From contig NZ_CP051217.1 of the NCBI RefSeq assembly GCF_012516475.1, positions 434,001-498,000 of the forward strand: DNA of 64,000 nt, given 5' to 3'. Below are positions 62,497 through 64,000 of this stretch, piece after piece. How positions within the stretch are numbered: position 1 is the first letter of the stretch; each line of letters begins with the position of its first letter. A program made the translations under genes and the position numbers. The notes under the pieces are model-generated. The model worked only from the letters and a program-made list of their open reading frames with translations, was not told the DNA's origin and ran no database searches. The stretch is from Parasphingorhabdus halotolerans (lineage in GTDB: Bacteria; Pseudomonadota; Alphaproteobacteria; Sphingomonadales; Sphingomonadaceae).

Positions 62497-63503
62497 TCAA
62501 CCCCCTCCAACGCTTTTTCCGCCCTTAAGGGCTCCTCACCCGCCAGCGCCTTCAATCCCAACCGCGCAAACAGGGCCGCATCGCTATCATCCCCTGCATT
62601 GGGCGCAGTCAGCAGCTTGTCGCCGGTAAAAATCGAATTGGCTCCGGCCATAAAGCAGAGCGCCTGCGTCGCCTCACTCATGCTCTCGCGGCCAGCGGAC
62701 AGACGGACCATCGATTTCGGCATGGTAATCCGCGCCACTGCGACGGTGCGGACAAATTCGATGTCGTCAATCTTCGCCATCGGCGTATCGGCGAGCATAT
62801 CGCCCAGCACTGTGCCCTTGACCGGCACCAGCGCATTGACCGGAACGCTTTCAGGATGCTGTTCCAGCGTCGAAAGTGTGTGGACAAAGCCAACCCGATC
62901 TTCGCGGGTTTCGCCCATACCGATAATCCCGCCCGAACAGACATTGATCCCCGCCCGCCGCACTTCGCCAAGCGTATCGAGCCGGTCCTGCATCTTGCGC
63001 GTCGAAATCGCCTTTTCGTAATATTCCGGGCTGCTGTCGATATTGTGATTATAATAATCGAGCCCTGCTTCAGCCAGCATATCCGCCTGTTTCGGCGTCA
63101 GCATACCCAGCGTCATGCAGGTTTCCATGCCCATTGAGGCGACACCCTTCACAATCTCGACAATCGCAGGCATGTCACGATCCTTGGGATTGCGCCACGC
63201 GGCGCCCATGCAGAAACGTTGTGAGCCTGCATCCTTCGCCTGCGCTGCCGATTGCAGTACCGCGCGCACGTCCATCAGCTTCGTGGCTTCGACGCCGCTG
63301 TCGGCGTGGACGGACTGGCTGCAATAGCCACAATCCTCCGGGCATCCACCGGTTTTGATGGAAAGCAACGTGCAAAGCTGCACTTCATCGGGCTTGTGAT
63401 AGGTGCGGTGCGCGGTTGCGGCCTGGAACAGCAATTCGGTGAACGGTAGGTCAAACAACGTCGCGATTTCCTCGCGGGTCCAGTCGGTGCGTATTTCGGT
63501 CAT
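62493..63503 (-). CDS. bioB: Biotin synthase
   Basis: A radical SAM enzyme inserting sulfur into dethiobiotin; 336 residues. The iron-sulfur cluster motif is in [19 protein letters not shown] (CxxxCxxC), with [13 protein letters not shown] and the later NARSM-like region ([25 protein letters not shown]) also matching. It lies upstream of pccA, whose product needs biotin; no other bio genes are in the window. The stop overlaps the HNH start. Confidence 0.95.
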   Translation of the reverse strand: MTEIRTDWTREEIATLFDLPFTELLFQAATAHRTYHKPDEVQLCTLLSIKTGGCPEDCGYCSQSVHADSGVEATKLMDVRAVLQSAAQAKDAGSQRFCMGAAWRNPKDRDMPAIVEIVKGVASMGMETCMTLGMLTPKQADMLAEAGLDYYNHNIDSSPEYYEKAISTRKMQDRLDTLGEVRRAGINVCSGGIIGMGETREDRVGFVHTLSTLEQHPESVPVNALVPVKGTVLGDMLADTPMAKIDDIEFVRTVAVARITMPKSMVRLSAGRESMSEATQALCFMAGANSIFTGDKLLTAPNAGDDSDAALFARLGLKALAGEEPLRAEKALEGVE

Positions 63504-63517
63504 TAACTATCCTCATT

Positions 63518-63602
63518 CGTCATTGCGAGCAAAGCGAAGCAATCCAGAGCGTTGCTCACAATCGCTCTGGATTGCCGCGTCGCTCCGCTCCTCGCAATGA
63601 CG
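63518..63602. repeat. Dispersed palindromic repeat (CGTCATTGC type), copy 2
   Basis: An 85-bp imperfect inverted repeat beginning CGTCATTGCGAGCAAAGCG and ending CTCCTCGCAATGACG, closely matching 47120-47203. It fills most of the gap between the mutase gene and bioB. Confidence 0.8.
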
Positions 63603-63621
63603 ATGTTGATTGGAACTATGC

Positions 63622-64000
63622 TCATTCCGCAGCTTCCTCTTCCGGCGGCATATTATGCCCCAATAATCTCAATATATCCGCAGCACATTCCACAATGTTG
63701 CTGCCTGGACCATAGATTCCGACCACCCCGGATTTGCGGAGAAATTCATAATCTTTCGGCGGAATGACACCGCCAGCAAAAACCTTCACATCGCCGCCGC
63801 CATTGTCTTTCAGGATGTTGATAAGTTCGGGGATAAGCGTCTTATGACCTGCGGCTAAACTGGAGGCACCGACCGCATCGACGCCTTCACTAAGCGCCAG
63901 ATCGGCGGTTTCGCGGGGTGTCTGGAAGAGTGGCCCGGAAATGACGTCAAAGCCCATATCGGTGAATGCGCTGGAGACCACATTGGCCCCGCGATCATGG
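63622..64000 (-). CDS. scpA: Methylmalonyl-CoA mutase, C-terminal B12-binding domain (N-terminus outside window)
   Basis: The last 125 residues of the AdoCbl-dependent mutase converting methylmalonyl-CoA to succinyl-CoA. The frame enters at the right edge with HDRGANVVSSAFTDMGFDV; that His is the lower cobalt ligand of the DxHxxG motif. VDAVGASSLAAGHKTLIPEL and VKVFAGGVIPPKDYEFL complete the B12-binding fold. It needs the cobalamin that the riboswitch-controlled uptake operon at 41.6-46.4 kb would import. Downstream bioB and pccA belong to the same pathway. Confidence 0.93.
   Translation of the reverse strand, partial: HDRGANVVSSAFTDMGFDVISGPLFQTPRETADLALSEGVDAVGASSLAAGHKTLIPELINILKDNGGGDVKVFAGGVIPPKDYEFLRKSGVVGIYGPGSNIVECAADILRLLGHNMPPEEEAAE

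Noticed and set aside
1-64000. CRISPR arrays or rRNA operons
   Set aside because: No regularly spaced repeat-spacer series and no rRNA-like stretch was seen; the repeats found are dispersed palindromes or att and operator sites.

Overview
The window reads as chromosome of an alphaproteobacterium of the order Sphingomonadales (Sphingorhabdus/Sphingopyxis-like; the genus cannot be fixed from sequence alone). The signs are a short-form prolyl-tRNA synthetase, a PhaR-type PHA regulator, separately encoded pyruvate dehydrogenase E2/E3 genes, dispersed palindromic repeats of sphingomonad type between and inside genes, and large TonB-dependent receptors. No rRNA gene or CRISPR array was seen; there is one tRNA gene.

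Layout. 1-3.05 kb: cell-wall genes on the minus strand (a DD-carboxypeptidase cut by the window edge, RlpA, MltB). 3.07-36.35 kb: a 33.2-kb integrative element inserted at the 3' end of tRNA-Ser(UGA), bounded by a perfect 26-bp direct repeat (3141-3166 and 36321-36346). Its left end carries a P4-type tyrosine integrase and a mobilization module (MobF relaxase-helicase, membrane protein, small ribbon-helix-helix-like protein, SSB) but no type IV secretion genes, so it looks mobilizable rather than self-transmissible. The rest is cargo: an acyl-CoA ligase; a CapA / DUF2817 / RidA / Asp-Glu racemase / amino-acid permease operon; a TonB receptor; a divergent pair of operons (MFS-unknown-TetR against M81 peptidase-serine hydrolase-FAD oxidoreductase-enolase superfamily); another divergent pair (TauD-type dioxygenase against TPP enzyme-aldehyde dehydrogenase-PhyH dioxygenase); and a MarR-P450 pair. 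Just beyond the right att site is a decayed copy of the left end of a related element.

The central finding is that four cargo promoters carry nearly identical copies of a 24-bp inverted repeat (TAAATTATAY-N4-GTATA-N-TTAA at 11381, 17759, 22436 and 29281). The only TetR-family repressor in the cargo lies in an operon that starts at one of these sites. I infer one regulon for import and stepwise breakdown of an amide- or peptide-like compound yielding D- or modified amino acids: TonB receptor and permeases import it, M81/DUF2817/S12-type hydrolases cleave it, the FAD enzyme oxidizes the amino acid to a 2-oxo acid, the TPP enzyme decarboxylates it, and the aldehyde dehydrogenase and CoA ligase finish the acid. 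The substrate is unknown.

36.8-64 kb is ordinary chromosome: an RND efflux pair; a cobalamin-riboswitch-controlled B12 uptake operon (btuB-F-C-D-like); a sulfotransferase-like gene and a class IV aminotransferase; pyruvate dehydrogenase E3 and E2 with a DUF559 gene between them; UspA; RNase R, ProS, PhaR, alanine racemase and an MHS-family transporter; and a propionate/methylmalonyl block (pccA, an inserted HNH gene, bioB, and the B12-binding end of methylmalonyl-CoA mutase). B12 uptake and biotin synthesis supply the cofactors of that last block.

Caution on reading frames: five genes (M81, serine hydrolase, aldehyde dehydrogenase, PhyH, PDH E2) are each broken by one missing base, mostly in homopolymers, and each is restored by adding one base. 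Because the housekeeping E2 gene is among them, base-calling error is more likely than gene decay. These genes are listed over their restored spans.
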